Program-made: the position numbers and the translations under genes
Notes under the pieces: model-generated
What the model saw: only the letters and a program-made list of their open reading frames with translations
Databases searched by the model: none
What the model was told of the DNA's origin: nothing
Shown: positions 11,801 to 22,680 of the stretch, one piece after another
Position numbering within the stretch: position 1 is the first letter of the stretch
Layout of the letters: every line of letters starts with the position of its first letter
Source of the DNA: Balanoglossus misakiensis
Taxonomy: Eukaryota; Hemichordata
DNA length: 64,000 nt
Direction: 5' to 3'
Assembly (NCBI GenBank): GCA_040954595.2
Contig: CM082581.2
Span: 14,568,998-14,632,997 of the forward strand

Positions 11801-14800
11801 TTGCGACGCCTTCCATGCTGCTTTGACGCTGCTGCCGCCGCCTCGCTCTGCTCCTCAGTCATCGTGTCGGTTTCTCTCCCCCCCGTCACTTCCGGTTGAT
11901 CGGGAAGACTGTCTGTCCTTGGTGGGGGTGGTGGTTTCTTCCTCTGTTCCTCCCCCTGGCAAATGTTTTCATTTTGAAGTGTTTTGATGACGCTGAAATC
12001 TTGGTAGTCCTCCTCCACTTGCGCCATCTTCTCCTTGCGTTGCATCACATCTTTCTCCCAGTGCAACTGGTTTCTGATGAAGTGAATGTTTTCGTAAATG
12101 ACATCCAAGTCAGCAATGTTGTTACCTGCAATGTGGTTGAAAAGTAATTAATTCAACATACATGTACCTAGATGATTTGCACAACAGTGGATGGAATAAA
12201 TGCATACTGGTACATAAAGTAAGGGTACATGTAGCTGGAGAAACGATAGGTGGTATTATCTCTACAGTCAAAAAACCCATCTTCAATTTAAGTTTAATGG
12301 TGAATTGTCTGTGCTTACCATCTTTATTGTACTGAATGACATGCCTCTTCTGACAACACCGAACTCTCTCTTCAACATCAGTACTAACAATTGCGTTCTG
12401 TTGGTCAGGAGAAAGCACTCCTTGGGCAGGTGTGTCTGAATTGGTGTCTGACTGGAAAACGGACGGGACAGGCGTGTAAGAATGTGTTGCAACCATTCAT
12501 GATTAAAAAGACAAATCAAATTCTTGTTTACAAATTTGATTAAAAAATACACTTTGTGTGCTCACTTGAAGACAGGGCAAGACATACATTACATGCAAGA
12601 TTGAACTGTGTGTAAAGGGGGTCAGTTCAAAGATTTGAGCTAGACCACAGCCAACCAGACAATGCAACTATGCTCAAATTCAAGGTCAAGGATGGCTTAT
12701 TGGCATAGAAATGGTTGATAAACCCTTTCACCACCAAGTTCCAGTCCAAATCCATTGTTTTCCATGGAAAGGTTGGACCTCGAGGGAACAGAGGGTGAAA
12801 GGGTTAAGGGCATATGAGCAGAAATGCCCACAGGGTTTTGTACCTGGTGATCTGAGAAACTGTCGGCACTATCAGTGCTGCCATTTGACCTGCGTTTGTT
12901 GAACTGCTCTTCCAGAGTTCCTGTGGGGGCACTGCGGTAGTTCTGTCTTGTTGAAATTTTGGGTTGATATTTCTTCATGTCAGCTGTGGCTGTGTTTGAC
13001 CTGACTAGACCATCTCCTTCCACTTGCTCCATCATCTTCAATTCAACCAGCACATCTTGGATTTTCCTGTACCAATCCTCCATGTCTGCCCTATTTTCCG
13101 TTGAAAAGAAAAGCCAAACATCGCTTCAGTATAATGTAGTTTTCACAAATTTCTTTTTCCTGTTCCTTTCATTCCAACTTATCTGTTTACTCCATTGTGA
13201 CAACAAATTTATATGAAATGTCATTTCCATGAGAACAGCCAATCAGATACATGTATCACATTAAAATTAGTTGAACTGCAGCTGTCGTCGTGACAGCAGC
13301 CAATCGGATGACCTATTACATGTACTCTGTAACTGCCTTGACAGCAGCCAATCAGAAGAAACATTGTTCATAACCTCACCTGGAGTCAGCCAGGAGGTAG
13401 TACAGTCTTTTGCTGTGTGGTTTTTTGGGAGAGCTCGACACTGTGATGCAAATGACATTTTCGTAACGATGTTTCTGAACTTCAACTTCTGGCTTTCCTT
13501 CGATGGCTTCACATTTACTCAGTTCGATAATTCCATTGGGTCGTTTCTTCTCTTTCTGGAATGTCTTCTGGTCTGCATAGTAAGCCAAAGTTGGGTTCTC
13601 TTGCACATTCCTGAACACAAACCATCTTTTCTTCCATGTCTGTAAATATGAAGTCAAAATTGACAAATATAGTGTATGTTTCATCAGCAAATTGCAGCAT
13701 TACCATTCAACTCTACGTCTACATGGGGTGTTATTTGCAAAAGACTGGGTTTACAGTAATCAACACATAATCATATATTTCAAGGCATGGAAAAACTCAT
13801 TCTATTTTTCTTAACTGTAATAAATTTTTGTCTGTTTTTCTGAAACAAATGACTCCCCACAAGTGTTGAAAAATGACACAAGTTCTTAGACTGTTACACA
13901 CAGGTACAGTTGTAAAACACACAAGCACAACATACCATCCCACCACCACCACCACGAAATTGCATGAAGCTTTTTCAGAACCCTACCACCAGGCATGCAT
14001 TGCGTCAGACTCAAACACCAGAAGAAATTGATAAAATACATGAAGGGAAAAGAATGTAAGAAGAAAGAAAACAAATAGAGGTTCTTGACAAGACAGTCAT
14101 ATGAATTTTAGTGGACTTGCACAGACACTTCAGCATTGTAGTAGAGAACAGATTTGCTGTCTGCAAACTACAAAGTCTTTATTACAGTATTTGTGTACAG
14201 AAATTTTAACAGTGATGCAACGTTTCACTGTGATTTTGTGGGGGGAAAAGTCTGCCCTGCTCGGCACAGCTCCTGGCATGAGAATTGTATTTGTGTTTCT
14301 GTACTTGCAGCGAAAGAAGAGCCAGACTTTAAGACTACACAAACAACCACCCTGGATCACAGGTCACGCTGTAGTTGAGACCGCTTAGAAGTTAGAGGAG
14401 TATATAAGCGCTCTAAACTACAGCGCGACCTATGCCCTGGATGGGAAGTACCTGAACAGATGTGCAAGGCATTATGGGTCTTCAAATACAATCTATGCAT
14501 TCCAGATCTTGTGTCTCTGACTGAGCAAATTTTTCTCTTCAAATGACTTCAGGAGGTTTGACCCATTGACCTCACAAAACTTTTCAGTCGTTTGTATGTC
14601 TAAGAAATGGCAGGGGGGAGTGGCTTCACGCAGTGCTAGACCCCCATTGTTCCGAAGCAGGAACTACCTGCCAAGACACTTTCCTGAACAATATACATGA
14701 CAGATATCAGTGTTGTTCTGTGCTCGTGCACGACACCATTACGAAGAAACTTGCTATAGGCTAGCACTAGACTGCTTCTAACAAAAAAATGAAGAGAATT

Positions 14801-17800
14801 TTTCTGCACATGAGTTTTTTTATAATAGCACATCGTTGTTTTTTCTATTTCCTGGTGTGAAATCAGGTTCTAAATATAGCACCACAACTGATAACCTTGC
14901 GCTGCCCTGGATTGGGGACAAGGCTGTACATTTGTGAAAACAAACAACGTTTCAGTTACCATATGTCTTTAGGGATACAGTTAAAATTTCAGAACCAGCT
15001 CCACCACAATTCCGTACACACCTTGGAGTTCACAGGGTTATTTTACATATTGAATTTTCCAACACAGTGACCCCTGTCTGTTTGTAGCCCCTGCAGAGCA
15101 CTGACCACCTCCCATAGCAACCTGATATGTGTATCACATGGAAGCTTGAAAATTGTACTTTAGAATCTCTCTCTACACAATGTACATTGTATTTGCACTG
15201 CAGTCTTAGTTCAGTGGACCCTGATTCCATTTTCAGCCAATCAGATAGCAACCACCATTTGACACATAACCATTCTCTGTAGCTCTGTCTGTATCTGTTT
15301 AAATCTAATTCACAGTGTGATTAAATCTGCAGACTCATCACGACTCAAGCCGACCCTATTTCAAAAATCTATTTCCTTGTAGGTTTAAGATGATTATCGT
15401 GTCATGTTGATAAACTGCCACTCAGTGATATCTCTGATAACTACTGGTCTATGGACTGAGATAATTTACAGAGTTAAATATCACACACAAGGAAAACAGA
15501 TTTGTAGATGAAGTAATCAAGAACAAATACTTCATGATTACATACAATGTGGAAATGTGATTTAGCCAATCAGCTAATAAGTGGGGAAAGAGATAGATGC
15601 AAAATCAATACATGTATGATCAGCCCACTACATGTAAGGGGGAGTTGGACCATGATTTAGCCTAATACATATATTTAATCTACTCTGATTTTCTTTGCCT
15701 CTGCCTCTGCCATGCTAAGCTACTACTTTATGGGATTTTCACAAACTGTATGCCTACCTTGTTACAACATTGATTGACGAACAGTTGTGTTTTTTTAGAA
15801 AGGAATGAAACAGTAGTGTTTGTCATATAAATCTATCAATCAATTGACTGATTATTTCATTGATATGATATTTTCATACATTTAACAACTAAACAGCTAT
15901 CAAGATCTGGTTTAATTACCTGGTAATTCACAAAGGGTATACTTTACTTCCCCAAACTATTCACACTTTTCAATGAACATTTAAATCTTCTTCACCCTCT
16001 AAGTACTAAGATTAATTTAATGCATACACTTCTCTTGCTGCCAGCCTACATTTTCTTGAAATGGGAACTGAATTACATCAACCCATTATACTAGACATGG
16101 GATTTCAGAGAAGCATTTTTTTAAAGTCAAAGTTTCTCTTCCCGAATTCGTTACAAGTTGAAAAAAGAAAGTATTCACATCATGACACAAAGTGGGAGTA
16201 TTTCTGCTCTCTTCCCAATTTCTTTCAAACATAAACACGACACAGATTTCGACGTTCACTTCACTTGTCAGATTTTCATAGAATTTTCCAGAAAGTTAAA
16301 AGAGAAGTGTGGTCTTAGAGTCCATTTTGAACAGTTGTCCTGGTCTCCAATGTCTGCTATGAACAGTCACTTATCTCTGTATTGCAATTGAGTAATTTGC
16401 ATAAATGTTTGCCACTTGTCAAATTTGAGCTTCCTTTAAAATGGAAGTATTAAACATTCATGATATTATGCGATCAAGTAATGACGTTCTTCAAATATTA
16501 CTTGGTTTCAACATGTTTTTTTTTAGTTTATTGAGATAACCGCACATACAGGTACATGTTAACAACAGTACAGGACATTTTGGTTTTGACAGATTTACTA
16601 CACGTTAAACAGTTAGTACTTCAATAACTTCTCATAAAGCTGTCCTGCAGACTTCACACAAAATTTGTAATTTTAGAAACTGATTTCCTTCTTCACTTCA
16701 CAGTATTTAAAGTGATATTTAAAGTTGCCGATCAGCTGAGTCACTTACACCAAAGGAGATTATCAAATTACAAAATTTCATTTGAGATGAATATCAAACT
16801 TTCTTCGGAGAAATAACATGAGAAGCACCAATATGTGTCTGATATTGTTATTTCCCTATGGATATCTCGTACACCAATATTAAGCCTTACAACACTCAAT
16901 AGTCATTGGCAGCATACATGTAGTTAAAGCCTGGACACAATGTAGTCTTGCCTGGTCACAATTGCCAATACCACCCCCTCACACACACAAAATGACATTG
17001 TTTGTTCAACAAGAAAACACTAATGTGTTTATAGGTTGAAGTGTTCAAATTTTACCTCTTGTTTGCCATATCACTACTGTGTCCTTACACAACAAAGTAA
17101 TCCCAATTATGAAGTATACAAAAAGAAACAGACTTATAGGCAAACATGACTGGAATTTACATACAATTTTCAAAATTCTCTCAGCATAGATACTTTATGT
17201 GGGTTATAAAAAAGTCTGATCTAACCCAATTGACAAAAGCTTGTTTATACATATTCGATCACGAACAATGACTCACAAGGAGGAACTATGACATAATCCA
17301 TCAACAGGTAGTGCTGGTTTCATGCTTGGATTGTTGCAGTGAATACAATGTTCATGGCAGTATTAAAAGGAGGAAGTAAAGTGAAGTGAATACATTGTGT
17401 GAGCGGGAAGAAATTGGCAACATGCCGGTCTGCTGACATCAGCACTAATTCAAACATTTTGTGTTCTTTTGCCATAAAAAAGTAGTCTCTATGCAACATA
17501 CGAGAGGATCTGAATGTTTTGAACATGAAAAGCCAAGACCATTCACAGGGGCTCTCTGACTGGTTTGAAGTCTTTAGTGCACAATACTTTATGTTGAACC
17601 AAATCATATGACATTTTGACAAAAATCTTTTTGAATGTACTGCTAAATAATGATCACATGTGCAGCCATTAATCAGCTTAATTAGCCTTTCAATTAAGAT
17701 TTTGCACATTTTCTCTGGTCTCCTCAAGTTTGTGAGAATGTTATAGGATAACTGTTCACAGAATCGATGTATCAAAGGCCACTAATTGCAAAGCAAATTT

Positions 17801-20800
17801 ATGGCAGGGTCCTTTAACAGTGGTAATATACGAGCAAAAGGTCATGACCCCAATTAAAATCATAAAACGTATCCCATTCATGAGTCACATCTTAAAAAGT
17901 TATGAACAGATTTCATCACTGATTCATTCCATTCTTATTTGACCATTTACGCCTGCGAGGATCACACAGGGTCACGTAGCATAATGTCATCGGAAAGTCC
18001 CACAGTTTTTTTTTGTTTCCCAAACAATAGACAGCTCCAGTGGTCCTTGCCAACTAGGCAACGGATTCTTTCAATTTTACTGCAGCACTTCTGTCTGCCT
18101 CCAAGGTTTTGGAATCAATGAAGTTCCTTCCCCCAAGTACTATCAACAGTTTTATGTTGCTGTGTTGCATTTTTACAAGAAGTTTCAACTGAATTCACAT
18201 CAATTTTAAGAAATTCTATCCACTGGAATAGAAATATCATGTTTCGGTATTCCTTTAAAAATAATTTCCATCGCACCTTCTCATCACAGACTTCCAGATA
18301 CTGTTGATTCAATTTCTACTCAACTTTCATCTCCTCTGCTATCATTTCATAAAATCAATTAAAAAAACTTCAAGTGGGGGTGATTATTGCAAACTTAGTC
18401 ACATCCAAAACAGTTTGACCAGCTGGAATCAAGTACAGCGTATTAAAGTCTGTCTTGTGATGATAAAATTAAGCAATAAAACACCCCCAGCCATGGTATA
18501 CCACGAGACCAGTTCACGACATATACGCATGAGCGATAGCGAGTGCGTATATGGAGTTGAACTGGTCAAAATCGAGTGGTATACCATGGCTGGGGTGTTT
18601 TATTGCTATTATATTATATCAACAATTGTTTTTGTGGCATATTAGTGTCATTTTCTTACCGAAACGGCGTCAGAAAGAGAAATTACGATCGTGAACCAAC
18701 ATGGCGATGATGAATGTAAACACGCGCGGCCGGGATCCAGCATTAAACATGAAGCAGACGACAAAAAGTGACAAGACAGGCATTGCGCGTGGCAAAGTGA
18801 CAAATATTTCCACAGAGCAGTTCCCAAATAAAACGTCCGTTAATTCAACAGTATTTTTGTTTTATTTATTTGGTTTAAACACGCGCGACTGTGGTTTAAC
18901 CGCACATTTTTGCTGCCGTATGCTAGTTCAGGGGCCCGTTTTAGCACTGCCATCAGTGCATTATGAGTATTTTAGCATCGCTGGATTGAGCTCTCGTCCA
19001 ATCAGAATTGTGGACGTTAGCATGATATAATATAATATATTTTATGGCCATTTTCTTGAAAGTGTCTGTCTTAACCACTGACACTTCCCAGACATTGTGT
19101 CATCAGATACTCTACTTATTACATTGCACTGCCAGTTGAGATGAATCGTTTTTTAATATTTAGAACAATACAGCCACTGAGACTGACGTCACAATCAGAC
19201 TTTAGTCTGATCCCATTTTTTTTCTAATCACAAAGGTGAAGTTTGAACCCTTGCACAGGGAAGCAAGCACGAAGACATCTGGCAGTCAGCCAAGCACTAC
19301 TCAATTCTAATGATTACATGTATTATAAATTTGAAAAACAAGGTCCTGCAAAACTTTTGGTTTAATGAATTTACTTGTCACAGAACCCAAACCATCATGC
19401 TTGAAAGTTTCCACGTAAGTGTATATGACAAACCTAAGCAAAGTGGTACAGTATAGTAAAGTGCAGTATAGCACAGTACAATACAGTATTTCTAGTGGGG
19501 GCTAGCCACATTTGGGGACTTGGCAATGACATGCAGTGCCGGATGTGACCTCTGACCTTGCATCCCTTCATAACCTGGCAACCTCTGACTGACAACCAGG
19601 TCCAGGTTCCATGCATCATTTATTATGCCGGTAATGTGATGCTCTACCAAAATCCATTTCCTTTTTCCTCTTTATGAAGACTTTTTTTTTATCAGAACTT
19701 TAATCAGCCCTCAATGTCAGACAAATCCAAAGCACCTGATGGAATATTTTCAATTCCCATCATTTCTGGCAACATCACAGAGACAGAGTAAGGATGAGTA
19801 TTTATCGTAGACTGAGCTTTCTGAGTTGAGCAGATAGATTTTTTAACTTGGTGATGTTAGTAGCAAGTTATGACAATGTGTTAGAATGAAAAGAGCAACA
19901 AAAGCTTAATCAAGACAGCAAATGTACATTTTACCCATTTTTAACTTCTTCACTCATAATATTTTCTTTTTTTGAGCGTTTTTGTTTCTAGTCTACAAAA
20001 ACTGGAGATTGTCTCACCTTAGCATCAGTATTCTTGTTCTTTAATTATATTATTGAGTGAAGAAAGACAAAAAGGCAGTGTTATCTTACACACCATAAAA
20101 AACTGATGAAACTGGATATTTTATATTTTACTCCAAATGCAAGCTGGTATAACTGCTGATGTTCAAACGATATCAATTACACACTGTCCAGTCGTCACTT
20201 TCGCTGTTCTATTTTTGTAACTGCATCTGTATTTATACAATGATGAGACCAAAATATCTGCATGGTGTCCGTGATTCGCATACGTTATTATCACTGCACC
20301 ATTATGTACACCAGTGGAGTCTAACTTCAGCTACTCTGTCCAAGCCTACACACCCAATGGGGTATATGTTTCCTTTGAATTTAAATTTACTTGGAAAATA
20401 TAAAAATTTAATATTTTCCTGCCTGTATTTGTTTTCAAAACTTATACTGATGACGAATATAGTGATTTTGGAAATATCAAGGATACATTTCCAAGATATC
20501 GGGATATTACATACATGTTTCCTGTACATATAATACATATGTGGTTTTAGTTCACACTGGGTGATTAAAATGAACTACATTGGTGTGAAGTTGGAAGGGT
20601 CCATCAGATGACTTGTCAACCAGCACCAAGTCACCATGCAGTTCAAGTTCTTTCAGATACAGTTAGTAATTCCCCATAAGATTTATTGGAAATAATTTAG
20701 ATTAGACAATGTTGCCCAATTAATTAATTGAGAAAGATGTGGATATCCCACAATGCAATGCAAACAGGTCTGATTCACCAGTATTGCAGATCATGAAACT

Positions 20801-21020
20801 TGAACCAAGACAGTATGTAATTTTTGTCTTCTCTGGATTGAGATTATCACATTTTTGACAATCAAAACAGTGCTAGGTCATCGTCTGCCACACTGCAAAC
20901 TTTCTCACAAAGCTTGCTTACCATAAATGATGACTTTGGGCCTTTATGTTTGTCCAAATCTGGGGACTTGGTCAGATACCCTTGTTTGATGTCCATAGTG
21001 TGTCTGCCAATGGTTGCCAT
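8678..21020 (-). CDS. PH domain plus C-terminal PDZ scaffold protein, complete 10-exon gene, 875 aa
   Basis: Hand-assembled coding exons, in transcript order: 21020-20922, 13639-13380, 13090-12844, 12451-12319, 12125-10877, 10490-10383, 10059-9924, 9647-9525, 9263-9123, 8809-8678. All introns are GT-AG, and the total of 2,628 nt is an exact multiple of three. Residues about 9-135 form a PH domain (DIKQGYLTKSP, TWKKRWFVFRN, C-terminal helix Trp at about 126) most like Gab/DOS-family PH domains, so membrane phosphoinositide binding is expected. Residues about 200-660 are disordered, with PPPPPR and RPPPPPPPVRR SH3-ligand motifs, a YENI site (about Tyr257) fitting the GRB2-SH2 pYxN consensus, and RKLS repeats. 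Residues about 675-850 hold one clear PDZ (FHVGDQILAINDKAV) and probably a second divergent one. The inferred role is a signalling adaptor. I do not recognise an established symbol. Confidence 0.82.
9123..9263 (-). CDS. PH-PDZ gene, coding exon 9
   Basis: A 47-codon phase-0 exon: IDQVFIQGLAYASGLKPKC, then NWAITEINFEPISLFASTQK. IxxVxxGxLAxxxGL and WxITEINxxPIxLF match PDZ strand and helix order, with the usual GD replaced by TE, hence divergent. The acceptor is ATCTGCAG-like (CTGCAG) and the donor is AAG|GTAAGT. Confidence 0.8.
9525..9647 (-). CDS. PH-PDZ gene, coding exon 8
   Basis: The 123-nt phase-0 exon reads VKVQFRRMPLGQMFAMNRHH then PDEDWGIVVKSMSTGIAVHSE. The first part (VKVQFRRMP) is the last PDZ beta strand. 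The second part (DWGIVVKS) looks like the start of another, divergent PDZ-like fold continued in exons 9 and 10. Confidence 0.8.
9924..10059 (-). CDS. PH-PDZ gene, coding exon 7 (PDZ core)
   Basis: The exon encodes VAGWKSDIQSLQNTFHVGDQ and then ILAINDKAVESVAEAYDAIE. The pattern hVGDQIL-x-IN-x-x-x-V followed by an amphipathic helix is the diagnostic centre of a PDZ domain. The acceptor is TTGTTCGCAG and the donor is CAGTG|GTAAGT. Confidence 0.85.
10383..10490 (-). CDS. PH-PDZ gene, coding exon 6 (start of PDZ)
   Basis: The 108-nt exon encodes MLDSEMKQTEGMTRTILREY and then LAGKSVALVGIVNSV. The acceptor is TAATTTTCAG and the donor is GTATG|GTAAGT. The VALVGIVNSV strand leads into the PDZ core in the next exon. 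Confidence 0.75.
10633..10830. repeat. Imperfect tandem repeat in an intron of the PH-PDZ gene
   Basis: Variants of ACATCAATAGA, TATAGCCTATAGAA and CATTGAAATTTAT recur about every 60-70 bp across roughly three copies. The unit is AT-rich with internal CTATAG palindromes. It lies between the 10,383 and 10,877 exons. Confidence 0.55.
10877..12125 (-). CDS. PH-PDZ gene, large coding exon 5 (proline-rich, RKLS repeats)
   Basis: A 1,249-nt exon encoding about 416 residues, which is most of the protein. It starts NNIADLDVIYENIHFIRNQ, followed by a charged, probably coiled segment (WEKDVMQRKEKMAQVEEDY). Two near-copies of a motif, RKLSQQEMLNRPLPNP and RKLSRQELATRPLPNP, are spaced about 45 residues apart, and RRKLS and ERKLSF also occur. 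The sequence LSPEVLANIIPEQ near the start is echoed by LHPEVLARIPQEQ near the end, suggesting an internally duplicated element. RKLS fits an RxxS kinase or 14-3-3-type site. Poly-proline runs fit SH3 or EVH1 ligands. The donor is TTTGA|GTAAGT. Confidence 0.85.
12319..12451 (-). CDS. PH-PDZ gene, coding exon 4
   Basis: The 133-nt exon begins SDTNSDTPAQGVLSPDQQN and ends RCCQKRHVIQYNKDG. The acceptor is CGTTTTCCAG and the donor is AAAGATG|GTAAGC. It has no recognisable domain. Its boundaries are supported by frame continuity on both sides. Confidence 0.75.
12719..12807. mobile_element. Short MITE-like element with terminal inverted repeats
   Basis: An 89-bp element bounded by TAAACCCTTTCACC on the left and GGTGAAAGGGTTAA on the right, which are reverse complements with one mismatch. 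The interior includes the palindrome CCATTGTTTTCCATGG. It is non-coding and lies in the intron between coding exons 3 and 4. A related degenerate copy is at 2.34 kb. Confidence 0.6.
12844..13090 (-). CDS. PH-PDZ gene, coding exon 3 (PH C-terminal helix, linker)
   Basis: It begins GCAGACATGGAGGATTGG, reading ADMEDWYRKIQDVLVEL, the amphipathic C-terminal helix of the PH domain with its near-invariant Trp. Two acceptors were considered. The one at 13,086-13,087 breaks the frame, while that at 13,091-13,092 (AAAATAG) keeps it, so the latter was chosen. The rest is a Ser/Asn/Arg-rich linker (KRRSNGSTDSADSFSDHQ). The donor is CACCAG|GTACAA. Confidence 0.8.
13230..13360. repeat. Three copies of an ACAGC(AGC)CAATCxGA motif
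   Basis: ACAGCCAATCAGAT, CAGCAGCCAATCGGAT and CAGCAGCCAATCAGAA occur within about 120 bp in the intron next to the PH core exon. Each carries an ATTGG/CCAAT core. They may be part of a repeat; function unknown. Confidence 0.4.
13380..13639 (-). CDS. PH-PDZ gene, coding exon 2 (core of PH domain)
   Basis: The 260-nt exon encodes TWKKRWFVFRN, the LAYYADQKTF strand, and the GIIELSKCEAIEG and RLYYLLADSR strands of the PH barrel. The acceptor is TATTTACAG. The donor is TCCAG|GTGAGG, leaving two bases of a codon completed by the next exon. The basic KKRW-x-V-F-R segment lies at the phosphoinositide-binding face in related PH domains. Joining this exon to the one at 20,922 reconstitutes a continuous PH fold. 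Confidence 0.85.
14362..14431. repeat. Imperfect hairpin (MITE-like)
   Basis: AGGTCACGCTGTAGTTGAGA at 14,362 is followed about 43 nt later by the near reverse complement ending CTACAGCGCGACCT. The arms are about 26 nt with few mismatches. It sits inside the 7.3-kb PH-domain intron. Confidence 0.55.
18472..18607. mobile_element. Long hairpin, foldback-type element
   Basis: The left arm (18,472-18,504, containing CCAGCCATGGTATACCAC) pairs with the right arm (18,576-18,607, containing GTGGTATACCATGGCTGG) over about 32 nt with almost no mismatches. Inner complementary pairs ACCAGTTCA/TGAACTGGT and ATATACGCAT/TGCGTATAT extend the stem. It is non-coding. Confidence 0.7.
18606..19040. repeat. Region flanked by inverted TATTATATTATATC, possible larger transposable unit
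   Basis: TATTATATTATATC near 18,607 is the reverse complement of GATATAATATAATA near 19,024. The interior is GC-richer than the intron and contains a 109-codon frame (18,701-19,030) beginning MAMMNVNTRGRD. I do not recognise it, and call it repeat-derived rather than a host gene. Confidence 0.4.
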
Positions 21021-21034
21021 GGTAACTTGACCAC
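20922..21034 (-). CDS. PH-PDZ gene, first coding exon (start codon at 21,018-21,020)
   Basis: The exon opens after a TCATCAG acceptor with 14 nt of 5' UTR, then ATG with A at -3 on the transcript (TTACCATGG), a good Kozak context. It encodes 33 residues, MATIGRHTMDIKQGYLTKSP and then DLDKHKGPKSSFM. GYLTKSP is the first beta strand of the PH domain. A second in-frame ATG eight codons later could be an alternative start. The donor is ATG|GTAAGC. It joins in phase 0 to the exon at 13,639 across a 7.3-kb intron. Confidence 0.8.
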
Positions 21035-22237
21035 CTGATGAAAAAATATAAAAGTGGGGAAATTCAGTAAGGTCCAATAAAAATTGTTGAAAGCACAAGT
21101 ATAATCCAGAAAGACCAGACCAATCACATTTTTTCACTTGAGCCCACATGAAAAGTGATCCACTGCATAGTAATAAGGAACCAAATACGGACATATGCAA
21201 ATTATGAATGACCTAAACCTTTATCCACTGTGTTAAAAACATATGAAAACGTTGCATGTCAACCAAATAATTCTGTATCCCGGCCCTGCTGTTTTCCAGT
21301 CTAAACTTTGGTCAATGTAGGAAGTAATGATATGTTTTTGCAATATCAACATTCTTTGTATCTATGATCAATTCTACCAAAGGCAAATTTGTCCATTCAT
21401 ACAGAAAGTTACATCAACAGAACTTTTGAAAGTTTTGTGTAAAACAAGTAGTGAACTATAAAGATATGCACTTTGAACACAGTGGACAAGTTTTATACAA
21501 GTGATCAACTTCTCATTTTGATTCTCAACTTCCAGTTTTTTTAATCACTGTATAAATCTTCACTCTAATTGCGGAAATATCAACTTGCTAGAAGCAACCT
21601 ATCACAAAAGAGGAAGTGAATTGTACAGTTGTCAGAACAGAGGTTGTGAATGTGCAACGGTTACATTGGAGTAAATGATGCATGGTGATTTTAAAGCTTC
21701 ACAAATGTGCTTTGTACAGGGGAACAGGAGGCATTCACTTCAACCACAACTAAATTTATCGTCTGCAGAAAATATGATTAAAAAAAATCTATACCTCAGG
21801 TTTTTCTATAAAAGGGCCCTCAAACTTTTCTAAAAACTTTAATTGTCAAAATTGTATCAAAGTCACAGTAACTTCAAATGCTCGCACTCATCCTTGAACG
21901 ATGGATGGGGCAGCGGTATATTACGGTTTGTTTTAGGACAATATTTTATGACTAGGTAAAAGATGATGTCTTAAATTAAAATTAAAGTAATAACGCGATG
22001 TAAAGTAACAATTTCCTAGTCAATCATTGTAAGTTGTAGTGTTAATACCGTCCGCGTCGGCCCATACCGACGTATCTATAACTTACACGCTGCGCGCTGA
22101 TACAGTCAATTGGGCCCCAGATGTCATGCAAAGCCTTGGACATACGCGATTACACATCTGCACATCCAGACGTGGAGACACACCCAACTTAAGCGTATTT
22201 TCGGTGATGGCCAGAATTTAGAAAGATCTGGTCTTAC

Positions 22238-22400
22238 CTGGTAGCGTTCACGGTCCGCGGTGCCGGTGCAGTGAGAACCGAGAGATAGTTGTACTAAAAA
22301 CTTCCCAAACAGCACCGCTAAATTGGTCTAATAAAGTGCACACTCGTCTCCTGATCTGAAGAACTTTCACTGAAAGTGATGGCTACAGCTAGTCCGCTTG
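22238..22400 (-). other. Probable 5' non-coding first exon of the PH-PDZ gene
   Basis: A strong minus-strand donor, CTACCAG|GTAAGAC, ends at 22,238, upstream of the ATG exon, which itself starts with an AG acceptor and short 5' UTR. The 5' limit is not visible and 22,400 is only a guess. The region is locally GC- and CpG-richer than its surroundings. Confidence 0.45.
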
Positions 22401-22680
22401 ACGGACAAATCCAAAACCTGGCGCTATAAAATGATCAGCAAATGCAATCGCAGATTAGATCAGTACGGTGGCAACTGTCAGTGCAATACCAACCAGTCTG
22501 CCTACGCGTCTCTCTAGCTGGACATACGATGCCTTTGACGACTGAACAACAACTGACGAAACGGGGAAGTTGCCTCTATTTTTACCCAAACATTGGACGT
22601 TTTGTAAGCCGCGGTCCTTCGAAGGGGCTTTCCCCAAAATTTGCGTATGAAACATGGCCCGCACTACTCCAATAACAGGG
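22240..22680 (-). promoter_or_regulatory. Likely promoter region of the PH-PDZ gene
   Basis: CpG dinucleotides are locally enriched from about 22,050 to 22,630 compared with the AT-rich introns, and the region sits just upstream of the inferred first exon. No TATA box at a defined distance could be assigned. Inference from position and composition only. Confidence 0.35.

Larger units (their letters stand above)
13640..20921 (-). other. 7.3-kb intron splitting the PH domain
   Basis: Apart from the hairpins at 14.4 and 18.5 kb and the element to 19.04 kb, no coding exon is supported. Open frames here are short and lack domain features. Intron ends are GT (20,920-20,921) and AG (13,640-13,641). 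Confidence 0.65.

Noticed and set aside
12122-12552. Longer frames extending through the 12.3-kb exon into neighbouring introns
   Set aside because: Splice phase requires the 12,319-12,451 exon in another frame, and the long frame crosses GT-AG borders.
17320-17775. 151-codon minus frame inside the large intron
   Set aside because: No domain, codon use like random AT-rich DNA, no splice signals in phase with the surrounding gene.
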